Positions 33,401 to 45,572 are shown, numbered from the stretch's first letter. The stretch: DNA of 64,000 bases from Chiua virens (GCA_019787685.1 JAHNUO010000026.1:62001-126000); one strand, 5' to 3'. Numbers and translations: made by a program. Notes: generated from the sequence alone by a model not told the origin.

Positions 33401-35376
33401 TGGGGTTGGTGGAAGTAGGTGAGGTTTTTGTGATCCAAAAAGACAGTCACAGGGGTAGTGCTACCATGGAGGTAGTGGCACTAGGCTTACGGCGAGGAGC
33501 TTGTGGTCATAGATGTCATAGTTCCTTTCCACAGCGTTGAAGGACTGCGAAAGGTAGGAGCAAGGTTTCCAGTCACCGTTTGGATCGGTCTGGAGGAGGA
33601 CACTACCCGATGCGAATTTGGAAGCATTGGTGGCAATAGCAAAGGGTCGAGAGGTATCCAGAAATTGGAGGACCAGATCAGAGGTAAAGGCCTTTTTAGG
33701 GCATTCGAAGGTGGTGATCTGGGGAGGACCCCAGACCCAAGGTGCATCTTTCTTCGTGAGATTGACGAGAGGGCGGGCAATGGTGGAATAGTCCGGAATG
33801 AACTGGCGGTAGAAGTTGGTGAAGCCCATGAACGATCAGACATCTTTGAGCTTGATTGGAATAGGCCAGTCTGCGATGCCAGGGACCTTGATGGGGTCCA
33901 TGGCAAGTTCTCTGGGGCAAGCGATCATGCCGAGATACTCCACTTCCATAGTGGTGAAGTGGCATTTCTCGAGCTTGAGGTGAAGGTTGAGTTCCTTCAT
34001 ACGAGCGAGAACATGTTTAGTGCGTTCAGTGTGTGTAGTGTCATCTTTGGAGAAGATGAGGAGGTCGTTCATGTAGATGATGAGCCACCCTTCAGCGATC
34101 ATGTTGCAGAAGGAGTCGTTCATAAAGTGCTGGAACATGGCAGGGGAGTTTGTCAGTCTGAAGAACATGACCATAGGTTTGAAGAGGCCGTGGTGTGTGA
34201 TGAACATGGCTTTCCATTGATGTCCATCTTTGATGCGGACATTGTTGTAGCCCCATCAGACGTCAAACTTTGTGAATAGTTTGGCATCCTTCAGCTTATC
34301 AATGAGGTTGGAGGTGAGGGGAAGGGGGTAGGCATTATGAATGGTGTGTTTGTTGACATAACAGTAGTCCTGGCAAGGGTGGAGTTTGCCATCCTTTTTC
34401 TTGATGAAGAAAGGGGAGGCTTGAGGTGAGTTTGAGGGGTGGATTTTGCCATTGGCAAGGTGTTCATCAATAAAGTCATCGGTGGCCTTGCGCTCGTCAG
34501 GTGACAAGGGATAGACCTTTCCGACCTTGGGTTGGAAGGTGTCCTTTAGGTGGATCTTGTGATCACAGGACCTAGAGGGGGCATCTGGTTGAAGGGTTCC
34601 TTCGTGAACATGGATTCAAATTCCAAGTATTCCAAAGGAAGAGTGACCTTGGATTTGGTAGCTGCAGCCACAAGGGCAGTGGTGTTGGTGAGCTTTTCTG
34701 GTAGAGTGGTCCAGATGAAGCATTGACCCATGCACATGATGCAGTTCACGGAGTGTTGCACGGATTGGGTTGTAAAATGGTGCCTGGTTTCAGTGCCAAG
34801 GTAGTCAAAGATTTTGCCATCCCAGATGGGATTGATGTTGATGTGGTGGGTCAGAATGACCAGCGGTGGGTGAGCAAGCTTGGCGGAGTGGCGGGGTTCA
34901 TCATGGGTGATAGGAGGGAAGTCGGGTTCGGGAGTGGTGATGGTGATAGTTTTGGCAACCCAATTGATAGTCATGTTGGTCACCTTGAGCCAGGGTAGAC
35001 CTAAAATGATGTTCTCGGAACCACAATGGATAATGTGGAGCTTTACATGTTGGAGTACTCCACCAAGAGCAATCTGGAGGGTGGTGGTGAACTTAATGTC
35101 ACCATTCTTGTTTGCAGTAGTGTCTACGTTCTGAACTGGGATAGGTTTCGGAAGACGCTCTTTGGGGAACTTGTTCTTCTGGACAAAGTGCCAGTCAATA
35201 CAGTTTATCCCTGCCCCAGAGTCGATGAGGGCACAGGTGTCAACATCTTTCAAGGTAGCGGTGGCATTCAATCTAATTGGAATCTTCATAGATTGACATG
35301 CTAACTCAGCTACTAGTACATGGGTACGAGAATGGGAAGATACCGGCATCGAATCGGTCTTCCTCCTTAAAAACCC
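30439..35376 (-). pseudogene. Pol and zinc-knuckle extension of the old Gypsy element (decayed)
   Basis: Protease (ALIDSGAG) near 35230, reverse transcriptase, RNase H, integrase and chromodomain (FLIRWKGYSTSDDSWEPE, near 31870) are recognisable in order. Catalytic residues are lost: YMDD reads YMND, the RNase H DAS reads NAS, and the integrase DRG reads DHG. Nonsense TGA replaces CGA after KFDV, after KLKDV and after SCCPG. Frame changes occur near 34550 and 33480. The zinc-knuckle extension is in one frame with the chromodomain (31983 down to 30754), which shows how the young copy's Pol was built before its own TGA. Confidence 0.9.
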
Positions 35377-36296
35377 ATGATGGGTTCAGGGGCATTCAAG
35401 TTGACTTTGTTGATGCTCATGGAGTTGTCATCATCGTCCTTTATCTCCTGCAAAGCAGGGACAGGCTCAGGTTTGGGTTCAGTCTTCTGGACCTTCCTGT
35501 TAGGTGCGGGAGCAGAACAAGAGGAGTTGGTTGTAAAGACTGGGCAAGAAGAGGTGCGATGGCTAGGTTGGCGGCACTGGAAGCAAAGGTTCTTGTCGAT
35601 GCATCGCTTTCGCTCTGCATCAGTCATCTTGTTGACATGGATTGAGTCCATGTCCATAGCATCAGGGTCTCGTTCCTTTTTACGGGAAGGAGGGGGAGAG
35701 TTGTGGAAGACGACAGCAGCAGCAGGTTTCTTGTTGCAATGAGTGATCTCATCAGTGCATTCCCACTGTGTCTTGAAATGGATGGCCTGGGTGTACCACT
35801 TGTCAATGGTCATAGGTACGGTGTCCATCCCTTGAATCCTGTGCATAAGCAAGGGGGGAAGGCCAGCAGCAAAGAAGTTGATCAGAACTGAGTCCAATCT
35901 GGTGAGGGTAGCAGTGGCAACCTTGTTGTGGAATGAGGAGATGTAAGAGGGAACATCCTCATTGCGGGTTACCCGAGTGGTGGAGAGCCAGGCGATGGCG
36001 TTGCCCTTAGTGTCGTGGTGTTCGAAGTCCTTTCGGAACTCCATCTGCCAGTTGGACCAACTCCCGAAGGAGCAGAGGGGAATGGACTTGGTGTGAAATG
36101 TATCGGCCCAAATCCTGGCGGATCCTTCCATCATAAATGAAAGGGCGAAGGCAACACATTTGTTATCCATGTCATAGGTAGAGTTGTTGATGATGAGGTA
36201 TGTTGCTACATCATTGAGCCAAGGTACGGCGCAGTCGTAGGACCCATCAAAGGTGGAGGGTTTTCTGAGGTGAAGCTCAACTGCCTTGCTAGACAT
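35367..36296 (-). CDS. Gag of the old Gypsy element
   Basis: Still open for about 309 codons from the first ATG (MSSKAVELHLRKPSTFDGS), with an open frame extending upstream to about 36665. Gag core and CCHC knuckle (CFQCRQPSHRTSSC, the Gly of the usual CxxCxxxGHxxxxC changed to Ser) are present. It ends with the same GGT TTT TAA context as the young copy. Many His or Cys residues stand where the young copy has Arg, the expected outcome of CpG decay at CGN codons, so it is open but probably not functional. Confidence 0.8.
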   Translation of the reverse strand: MSSKAVELHLRKPSTFDGSYDCAVPWLNDVATYLIINNSTYDMDNKCVAFALSFMMEGSARIWADTFHTKSIPLCSFGSWSNWQMEFRKDFEHHDTKGNAIAWLSTTRVTRNEDVPSYISSFHNKVATATLTRLDSVLINFFAAGLPPLLMHRIQGMDTVPMTIDKWYTQAIHFKTQWECTDEITHCNKKPAAAVVFHNSPPPSRKKERDPDAMDMDSIHVNKMTDAERKRCIDKNLCFQCRQPSHRTSSCPVFTTNSSCSAPAPNRKVQKTEPKPEPVPALQEIKDDDDNSMSINKVNLNAPEPIMGF

Positions 36297-36698
36297 GTTG
36301 CTAGACGAGGTGGTGGGGGTGGTTGGCAGTGGTGCTGGTGTGTAGACAATGGCTGGGTGCCGGATAGATGCTGGTCCAGGAATAGGGTTCCTCGGGGTTA
36401 TGGGTGACCTGATCAAGGCGAGACTCAGTATGTTGAGTGAGGTGGTAAGATGTTCAGCTAGTTGCTGGGTTTCGTCTTCAGAGTCAGGGTGTTCGACATT
36501 GATGTCGAAGTTGTTCTCCTGGAGTTCAGAAGAAGGCAAGGAGGGTTCAGGGTTGTTGTCAGATAGATCAGACGACGGAGTGTTAGACGTCCGAAGACTC
36601 CAACTAGGGTTGAGGAGTGGATGAGTGGGGGGTCGTCCCGAAGAAATGGTGGGCAGCTGCTGCACAGTGGCAGGCTGGAGAAGCTAGTCTTGATCTTA

Positions 36699-37434
36699 TG
36701 TTATGGTAGTCCCAGGTAGGGCCTAGCGTAGACGCAAAAGCGCTAAGTACCAAGTGGCTGTGATAACTCAAACAACCACCACTTGATATGTGGCGTGCTA
36801 TAGAGTTCAAGGAAGAGTACTGGTCAGCGGATTGCTACCAGTGAGATGAGTTAGAACTCAGGCATTGCTGAGAGCGTCCTTTTGGGAATCTATACCCAAA
36901 GGACCAAGACTGCCCCTTGTGATCAGGGTGGACCGAGGAGCTGGACGTTGGTTGCAGCAATGAAGAGGTGGCTTAGGTTAAGCCCGAAGAGGAGCAGTGA
37001 TACTAGCTAGATTGTGTAGATCAAGACTGAAGTACAGGAGTATCACTGCACAGTATTTATACTACTGGGTTGTGCATGGACCAAGGGTCTAAAAGGGGTG
37101 GCCAGGAAGAGCGGAACGGTCAAAGGGCCAGAAGAAGTTGTGTGGGGCAAGGGCACCAGATAGATGAAAGTATAAAGGTAAATGCGGAAGTTGTCATAAT
37201 GACAACAGAAATGAAAGCGATCCCTACTGGATCAGGAAACAGAGGAAAGGAAGCAATGACAGAACAACAGGTTGGGCCGGAGTCACATAATCGGATCCAA
37301 GTAAAGAAAAGGTAAATGGGCAAAGAGTTAAGCCCTTTCCTACATTCAATCTGCAAGGCTTACCCTTGGGTAAGGCTGTAGTACCGAGCATAGTGAAAGC
37401 AAAGTGAAAAGAAAGAAAAAGATGAATCATAACA
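36699..37434 (-). repeat. 5' LTR of the old Gypsy element
   Basis: 736 bp with TG...CA ends on the element strand. Uninterrupted partner of 27693-30396. Confidence 0.9.
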
Positions 37435-38025
37435 GGTGGGACTTCCTCTGAGGGAGACAAGCGCTTTCAACCTGGATGTTTTATAGCACATCTGATCCAC
37501 ACACGAGCAACAAAGCGGGTATGTTCCACATTCCACATTCTATTGTTCCTCCACACACAGCACACTTATCTACCTCTAGCATCATGTGTAACTTGGAAAC
37601 CAGGTGTTTTGCCATTGTTCACAACCTTGGAAACATGACCTGGTTTGGCAGGTGATTCATTAAAAGACAAAGACCTCAGTATGCCACTGTGATCCATCAG
37701 CTTCATTCTCGACGCTGCTTCCTTTTCCTCATCCGTTTCATCACAACCAACATCATCAATGCTGTCCAGGACAACATCCATCACAGACACTCTCCCAATG
37801 ATATTTGATCAGATGAAAATGACCACCTCAAATCATCAGAAAACAATGCCACATCCCACAAAGTCCATGTTGAAGGCTTGAACCCGCTGTGTTTGCAAAA
37901 GTAGCAGAACCCATTTATGGTAGGAGAAGAATCAAACTCACTGATGAGCATCTTTTTGAACACATTTATTGAGCTGCTACTATGTAGTACCACTGTCCTG
38001 AAAAAGCATGTTTCTCAAGCGCATA
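37435..38025. repeat. Duplicated host segment, copy A, part 3
   Basis: It matches about 50497-51103, with widespread CpG loss. The minus strand keeps an open piece (37790-37566, with DDVGCDETDEEKEAASRMK) that in copy B is broken by a one-base difference, and a CYFC-containing piece (37993-37781). These look like exons of a small unknown gene, decayed in both copies. Confidence 0.8.
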
Positions 38026-38292
38026 GTTTGGACTATGTTGACCCCAGAAAGGGCATTTTTGGTGTGTGTATGTGTGGAGCACTGTGTCACAACCAATGAC
38101 CAAGTGAAGCTGGAGGTATCCCTCCCTGTCGTTACTCATTTCACATATCAAATCAAATTCAAAACATCTATAAATTCCAAGATCTCAATGTGGTACTAGT
38201 AGCCCAAGAATGAGTTATGCAGGTCTCAGCACTAATGAATGCTCTGATCATGACATGAACAAATGTCTGGATGATCTGTTCCTGGATACCAT

Positions 38293-38997
38293 TGTAGAAA
38301 AGAAATAATAGGTGGTAAGAAGAAAGGTGGGGTGATAGGTTCGTCCCAAGGGGGGTTATATTTTGAAGGAATGATGGATTCAGGTTTGTCTAAGAGTTCT
38401 AGAGGCTGCTGGACGATCCGGAATGAAAGCGGTTGATGTAAAAGTATCTGGGTGGAGGCGAGGCAATGAGAGTATTGATTCGAGTAGATGAGACGCAGAG
38501 GAACAATAGGACAAGGTAAAAGAGAAACTATCCAGCTCACTCACACACGGGAGAGTAAACAGGAGATCTCCTGAACACAGAAAGACAATATTTTTGTGTT
38601 AGAAACATGGTTTTATAGTCCTGGGCATAACCCAGGACTGTTAAAGGTAATCCGACCCTAAGTAAGTGTACAGGATTGACATAGGGTGAGTATGCTAAGA
38701 AGGAGTGTCAAACCTTGTAGATGACAAAGAAAGGAAAGGTGTTAGGATAGTAATGACCTTAATAAGGCCAAATCGAGTAGAACAAGTCAAATCGGATGAA
38801 GTGGAATACGTACGAAGGAACCGGATTGGATCGCATTGACTTGGATTGGACTCGGATTGGATTCGGATGATCTGTAAACGCTAGGAATGAAACTGGGCTG
38901 GCATGAAGTCGATGGCAGATGAGGCGGGAGGTGATATGACATGATGAAGAGTGAGGAAAATGTATCCTACAACCGTAGGGAGTATCTAACTCCTACA
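38293..38997. repeat. Solo LTR, same family as 28946-29649
   Basis: 705 bp, TGTAGAAAAG...CTCCTACA, nearly identical to the other solo LTR. Flanks CCAT and CCGT again fit a short target duplication with one G-to-A change. No internal sequence is attached. Confidence 0.8.
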
Positions 38998-41255
38998 CCG
39001 TGTTCGTCATCACAAGTCATGACATGGAGATATCAAACTCACAGTGAACCTCAACTGCGTGGACAGATCCGATCAGTTGGTGAAAATGTTTCAGCTCATG
39101 TACTAAGGAGAGAGAAAGGCAAGGATGCCAGGGAAGATGGAGATGGAGATGGAGCAGATGGCAATGACAATGGTGCCAGCCCAAGTACCAGTACTATCAG
39201 AGTATGCACAGTGCCAAAAGCTCCCAACTTGAAGGAACTTGGCCTGAAGAACAGGCACGAGCAAATGCACTTGCCAATCTTTGGTGCTTGTCTCTTTGCA
39301 TCGGGATGTTGGAGCGTGTGAATGGCATAAGTCAATTTATCTGCCCTGAGAGGGTCACTTATAGATGACACTGGAAGGGATCTTGGGTGAATTGATCATT
39401 CCGGCCATCAAGTGCAAGCTCACACTCTGTGAAGAAGGCCTCATGTGCCTTGGGTTGTGTTTTCTCATCACACATGTATGTATGATGGCACTTACACTTA
39501 TCAAACACCACTGATGTGTACATCACTAGCGAATGGCCCTTACCTCCTTCCAGCTCTTCATTACACAAGTCTGATCTTCCCCTGAAGCACTCAAGACATG
39601 CATGCTTCAAGTCATTTTCTACATCTTCACAGTGCACAAAGTCCCTGGGCAGGGTGCAGTTGTGGTATGTTCTGTTTGATGCATTTTACCTTTGTTGTTA
39701 GTCATGGTGTACTGACACCTTTGTTGATGACTAGGGCAAATGAGTCATTGAGTTTCTGCTACAGACTCAATGGGGAAGAATCTGAAAAGGTTCAAGCCTT
39801 TTTGTGCATTGGGTTCTCCATACTCATCTTGGTATGCATGATTTCTGATGACTGTACTTTCACTGCCACTATTTGTTCTGGGATCAGTGACATTGTATGA
39901 CTGGTGTTGAAGAGCCTTGTCACAGCTTGTCTCTTGCTTGATACAACCAAGAATCAGGAGTTGAGACAGTATCTGGCAAATTTCTTCCCTGTATATTGTT
40001 CTTTGTTGAGCACCAACCAGCAGTGGATGTGCCAGGTGAGATGAACAGTGTCTTGAATTGCTGAATTTTGAGCACTGATACTTCTGATTTTTGGTTCCAT
40101 GACTGTGGTCCCTCTACATATCTTGACACTTTATTGCCCCAGCATTGACCAACCCTCAATGTCTGCACACAATGCACTCAGAAAATTTGATGTGGCAATC
40201 AGTAAGAAATACTCAGAGAGAAGCTGTCCAAGAGTATGGACAACTCCAGCAGCTGGGCAAGTTGTTCAAATCATGATTCTTGGATGATATGATACTGTTG
40301 TCTCAGTTGAACAGGGAGGAAATTGAGATGCTGAGGATGAGAGAGTGGAAACAGTGCATGTGAATGGTTGTTATGCACAGCAATGGAAATGCTAATCAGG
40401 AAGTAGGGGGGTAGGTAATTGGAGAGCACAATGACCAAGACTTGAATGGTCATTAGTGCAGCAGAGCATAAAGGGATGCCAAAGGCAAGGACAGGGCCAA
40501 GGAAAACAAGTGTCTCCTTTCATCTGCCTTGAGAATTGAGTGACTGATGTGGACTGCTAGATGACAGAGGGTAAATGGGTTGGACAAGGATCATGGCAAG
40601 CTGCCTGAGGATCATGTGGTACCATCAAGGTGCTTCCAAAGAGAGTTGCATAAGTGTCCTTGGCTGTGCAGTTTTGTTGTGAGATCATGGGGACTGAGCT
40701 GGTCTCAGCTGGACATAGGTTGACAAAGAAGATTCCTGTGCAACACATTCCTGAAAAAGATGAAGACAAGGACAAAGAAGTAACACTTGCATTGAAATGG
40801 CAGGATGCACATGCTACATAAGTATGTCTTTTCATTCATTTTCAATTATTCTAACAACTGGGATGAACAATCAGGGCACCTTTACTGTATATGTATCTTG
40901 TCTCATTTGGATTGTTTCATCACTCTCATGTTGTGTAGGAGTACTGATACTGAAGGATGTCTTTGTTGTTGAACAAGTCTTGTGACAGTCCACAATAATT
41001 CCAGTATGTACATACTTCAGGAAATAGAAATTGACAGAAACAGGGACAGAATATGTAAGATACAAGTCCCATGATCAAATACAGTGGGATTGAGTGAGTC
41101 AACAAGGGTTGTGTAAGCAGGACCCCATAGCAAACACAGATAAGTAGAACAGGTCCTTTAAAGGAAGTAGCAAAAGCAAAGAAAAGAGGTTGTGGCAAAA
41201 GAAAGAAAATCTAACACAAGCACATTGCAGACCTTGTAGCATTGTGCATAGTAGT
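38998..41255. other. CpG-poor intergenic region, no supported gene
   Basis: Short open frames at 38941-39321 (+) and 39637-39359 (-, Cys/His-containing) have no domain I recognise. The sequence is TG/CA-rich with hardly any CpG, as in the decayed transposons next to it, so it is probably old methylated transposon or pseudogene DNA. Confidence 0.45.
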
Positions 41256-44200
41256 TCACTTTCTGATGTTTGTAGCTATAAAATTGTGAAAACATGTTAG
41301 AAGGTTCAAGAAGACTGATAACTTACAAATCAGATTCTGAGATATGACATGCATGATATGCTGTTTCATTTCCTTATGATCTTCAAAGTCATATTCAGAA
41401 ATGAGCTCAGAGATTGCTTTCTTGACAGCATTGATTGTGCCAGAGGATGTGTAAAGTTTGTTAGCCACTCTGAGTGGATTCTCAACACCCTGTTGGTGTA
41501 GAAAGAAGGAATGTTCTAGAATGATAGCATAACCTACAAATAACAATGAGTGTAATCACTGAATGTGATTAAAAACAAACCAATCTCAGAATGAAGTGCT
41601 TTGCTCAATAGAGTGCTTTTCTTTGAGAACTGAAGTATATCATATGAGGTAAAAATAATAATGGAGTCAATATACTCACAATAGATGTGGAGTATGGTAC
41701 TATAGCTGAAGAATCTACATGCTAATTTAAATATAAATTGAGTAAAATGGCAGGATAACAAGAAAGAAAGAATTAACATACTGTTGAAGATGCCAATATC
41801 TACAGATTTAATGTTATCATTTGTATGGTGAAGTATACAAATATTACAAACCTCCTAGGAAAGAATAAGTCAAAACAAGGGGAAAATGAAATAAATTGGC
41901 TCATACCTGCTAAACAATTAAAATGGATAAAAAAGAAAATGTTAAAAAATTCCAGGTTCTTAAGTGTGAATATGAAAGCTCACATCCTAAGTGCAGAAAT
42001 ATTAGTATGCTTAGAAAGTAAAGTCAATGAAAGATTGCCTACAAACTACAAATAAGAGGACAAGGGCAAGATAGAGGGGCATGGATCAGCATCCTTCTGA
42101 AATCCCATTCACAATCAGAGCACTTACATACTATGAATGAGAGCACAAGAGCAAGACAGAGGGGCATGAATCAGCATCCCTCTGAAACCCCATTCACAAT
42201 CAGAGCACTTACATGCTATGAATAAGAGGACAAGGGCAAGACAGAGGGGCATGGATCAGCATCCTTCTGAAACCTCATTCACAATCAGAGCACTTACTCC
42301 CTATGAATGGGAGGACAAGGGCAAGACAGAGGGGCATGCATCAGCATCCTTCTGAAACCCCATTCACAATCAGAGCACTTACATACTATGAATGAGAGCA
42401 CAAGGGCAAGACAGAGGGGCATGCATCAGCATCTCTCTGAACCCCATTCACAATCAGAGCACTTACATACTATGAATGAGAGCACAAGGGCAAGACAGAG
42501 GGGCATGCATCAGCATCTCTCTGAAACCCCATTCACAATCAGAGCACTTACATACTATGAATGAGAGGACAGGGGCAAGACAGAGGGGCATGGATCAGCA
42601 TCCTTCTGAAACCCCATTCACAATCAGAGCACTTACATACTATGAATGAGAGCACAAGGGCAAGACAGAGGGGCATGGATCAGTATTCTTCTGAAACCCC
42701 ATTCACAATCAGAGCACTTACATCCTATGAATGAGAGCACAAGGGCAAGACAGAGGGGCATGCATCAGCATCCTTCTGAAACCCCATTCACAATCAGAGC
42801 ACTTACATCCTATGAATGAGAGCACAAGGGCAAAACAGAGGGGCATGCATCAGCATCCCTCTGAAACCCCATTCACAATCAGAGCACTTACTCCCTATGA
42901 ATGAGAGCACAAGGGCAAGACAAAGGGGCATGCATCAGCATCCTTCTGAAACCCCATTCACAATCAGAGCACTTACATCCTATGAATGAGAGCACAAGGG
43001 CAAGACAAAGGGGCATGCATCAGTATCCCTCTGAAACCCCATTCACAATCAGAGCACTTACTCCCTATGAATGAGAGCACAAGGGCAAGATAGAGGGGCA
43101 TCCATCAGCATCCCTCTGAAACCCCATTCACAATCAAAGCACTTACTCCCTATGAATGAGAGCACAAGGGCAAGACAGAGGGGCATCCATCAGCATCCTT
43201 CTGAAACCCCATTCACAATCAGAGCACTTACATCCTATGAATGAGAACACAAGGGCAAGACAGAGGGGCATCCATCAGCATCCTTCTGAAACCCCATTCA
43301 CAATCAGAGCACTTACATCCTATGAATGAGAGCACAAGGGCAAAACAGAGGGGCATGGATCAGCATCCCTCCAAAACCCCATTCACAATCAGAGCACTTA
43401 CATACTATGAATGAGAGCACAAGGGCAAGACAGAGGGGCATCCATCAGCATCCTTCTGAAACCCCATTCACAGTCAGAGCACTTACATACTATGAATGAG
43501 AGGACAAGGGCAAGACAGAGGGCATGGATCAGCATCCCTCTGAAACCCTATTCACAATCAGAGCACTTACATACTATGAATGAGAGGACAAGGGCAAGAC
43601 AGAGGGCATGGATCAATATCCTTCTGAAACCCCATCCACAATCAGAGCACTTACTCCCTATGAATGAGAGCACAAGGGCAAGACAGAGGGGCATCCATCA
43701 GCATCCTTCTGAAACCCCATTCACAATCAGAGCACTTACATACTATGAATGAGAGCACAAGGGCAAGACAGAGGGGCATCCATCAGCATCCTTCTGAAAC
43801 CCCATTCACAAAGCACTTACTCGCTATGAATGAGAGGACAAGGGCAAGACAAAGGGGCATGGATTAGCATTCTTCTGAAACCTCATTCACAACCAGAGCA
43901 CTTACATACTATGAATGAGAGCACAAGGGCAAGACAGAGGGCATGGATCAGTATCCTTCTAAAACCTCATTCACAATCAGAGCACTTACTCCCTATGAAT
44001 GAGAGCACAAGGGCAAGACAGAGGGGCATCCATCAGCATCCTTCTGAAACCCCATTCACAATCAGAGCACTTACTCCCTATGAATGAGAACACAAGGGCA
44101 AGACAGAGGGGCATCCATCAGCATCCTTCTGAAACCCCATTTACAATCAAGGTACTTACTCTCTATAAACACAAAGACATGAATTAGATCTTGTTACAAT

Positions 44201-45572
44201 AACTATTAACTTATAGTATATATAAGCTTGCTTACCTCAACATGTGGAAACCATGATGCAATTCCTGCCCTCATGGACTGCTGTTGAGCACTAGTCAGTG
44301 ACTCATTCACCCTATGTTTATGCTCTATGAGAGGTATCAAAATCCTATAAAACATGTTAACAGGTATGCTTAAAAGGATGTACACTTTATCTAATTACCT
44401 TTCCATGGCAAATTCAATGCAGAGCATGATATTTGTGTGTTGTGTAGTCAGAAGTAGCATTTGCAGGGCTTCTTCATCTAGGGCCCTCACAGTCATTTCA
44501 ATGAGAAGTTGACACCCCTCATCAGACTTGTCCAAGTCTTTATGCATGACATCAGTTTACATGTCATGTTAAAAGAAAGTTTATATATACATACCCCTTA
44601 ACTCCACCTTTGCTGTTGGTTTATACTTCATGCTCTTTACCTTTCCCCATACAGGATTATTCTTCAGCATGCTCTCAGCATTTTGCTGTCCCCTCACAAG
44701 TCTTTCCTCTCGGGGTAGCTTGTGCTCCTCTGGTGTTAAGGCTGCAAGCCCTTGCAGCAGAAGTGCATCACATTTCGTGAGCACAAGCACAACAGGCACT
44801 GCAAACAAACATGAAAAATGAACAAGTTGTCATTATAGTTGAGGAATGTTTACCATTTCCGGTGTCACACTCATCAAAAAACTTTTCCTCGGCAGCCAAG
44901 ACTGCCCGGTGGTATTGATCCATAGGAATACAGTACCTATTCGATAACACGTCATTGTTGGTATGTGCTGCTGTTTCTGGTTACGATTACCATATGGCAT
45001 GGATACGCTTCTTCAGGAATGTTGTATTCGCGCGGTCCGAAACAAAGTCCTTCATTTTCTCGAATTCTTCTATACTTCCAGCTTCGAAGCCCTGCGAGTC
45101 GTGAAAAATGAAATTCGGATTGCTTCGAAAGACCAATTCATTCTCGATATTATGAACTCCGCGCTAGAGATGTGTTAGTTGAGTGTTACTGATAACGAGG
45201 TCACAGTCACGGAACTGTGCCTGTGGAACTTACATCCGTGGTTCCCTCGATCTGTGCTGGATTGACCTGATCGCAGACCATCAGTGTCCCATGTCCACGT
45301 CTCGTAAAGAATTGGCATACCTTCTTCCCATTTCCATCGTAGACCTCTGGATCTTCTGTAGAGTTACAGATCTGCTTGAGTATCGTAGTTTTCCCAGCGT
45401 TGGCACGGCCAATGATAAGGATTCTGAAACGTCCGAATTTCTCTCTGATGCTGTCGATCTGTATGGTAGTAGATTCTGCGGGAACATCACCGGGGGATTC
45501 TCCAAGCACTTCTCCAGGGACGTCTGCGGGAGCTTTGGAGCGAGTGAATGGGAGGCGAGTGAACATTTTCAT
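41256..45572 (-). CDS. P-loop GTPase (G-domain protein) with a minisatellite-bearing intron
   Basis: A cytosolic GTP-binding protein of a family expanded in agaricomycetes; its biological role is unknown to me. Start ATG 45572. Exon 1 carries G1 (ILIIGRANAGKTTILKQ, P-loop GxxxxGKT). Exon 2 carries G3 (NFIFHDSQGFEAGS, DxxG) and a later exon G4 (VVLVLTKCD). Downstream exons give EGCQLLIEMTVRALDEE, HKHRVNESLTSAQQQS, ALHSEIG and YAIILEHSFFLHQQ, ending STNIRK before the TGA at 41258-41256. I read about 12 exons and 470 residues. The intron from 44235 to about 41855 is about 2.4 kb and holds a tandem array, while the others are 45-70 nt. CpG is normal upstream of about 44950 but nearly absent downstream, so the 3' two thirds lie in decayed DNA although the frame survives. 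Small exons between 41854 and 41600 are tentative. Confidence 0.75.
42052..44160. repeat. 84-bp minisatellite, about 25 copies, inside the GTPase intron
   Basis: A tandem array with a period of about 84 bp. The + strand unit contains CAAGGGCAAGACAGAGGGGC and CCCCATTCACAATCAGAGCA. Copies differ at few positions (CATACT, CATCCT or CTCCCT before ATGAATGAGA; ATGCATC, ATGGATC or ATCCATC). Read on the gene's strand, each unit starts GTAAGTGCTCTGATTGTGAA and ends CTCATTCATAG, so it has a donor and an acceptor in place, with three bases between one unit's AG and the next GT. There is almost no CpG. Confidence 0.92.

Larger units (their letters stand above)
27693..37434 (-). mobile_element. Old Ty3/Gypsy retrotransposon, CpG-decayed, reverse orientation
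   Basis: Same family layout as the element at 11079-18721 but inverted: 5' LTR 36699-37434, gag, pol, extension, 3' LTR 27693-30396. The flanks GATGG and GGTGG fit an original 5-bp duplication GGCGG, the sequence still seen at the uninterrupted site near 50497-50501, with C-to-T and G-to-A decay on both sides. Arginine CGA codons have repeatedly become TGA. The LTRs share only the short end motifs with those of the young copy, so this is a related but distinct subfamily. The 3' LTR holds a nested composite insertion (28065-30040). Confidence 0.92.

Noticed and set aside
42052..44160. CRISPR-like regularity of the 84-bp repeats
   Set aside because: The units are contiguous and nearly identical throughout, with no unique spacers, and the genome is eukaryotic.
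42307..44187. Open frames on the + strand across the tandem array (repeating STRARQRG-like peptide)
   Set aside because: The repeat period is 84, a multiple of three, so any stop-free unit gives long open frames. The array lies in an intron of a minus-strand gene and shows no codon bias.
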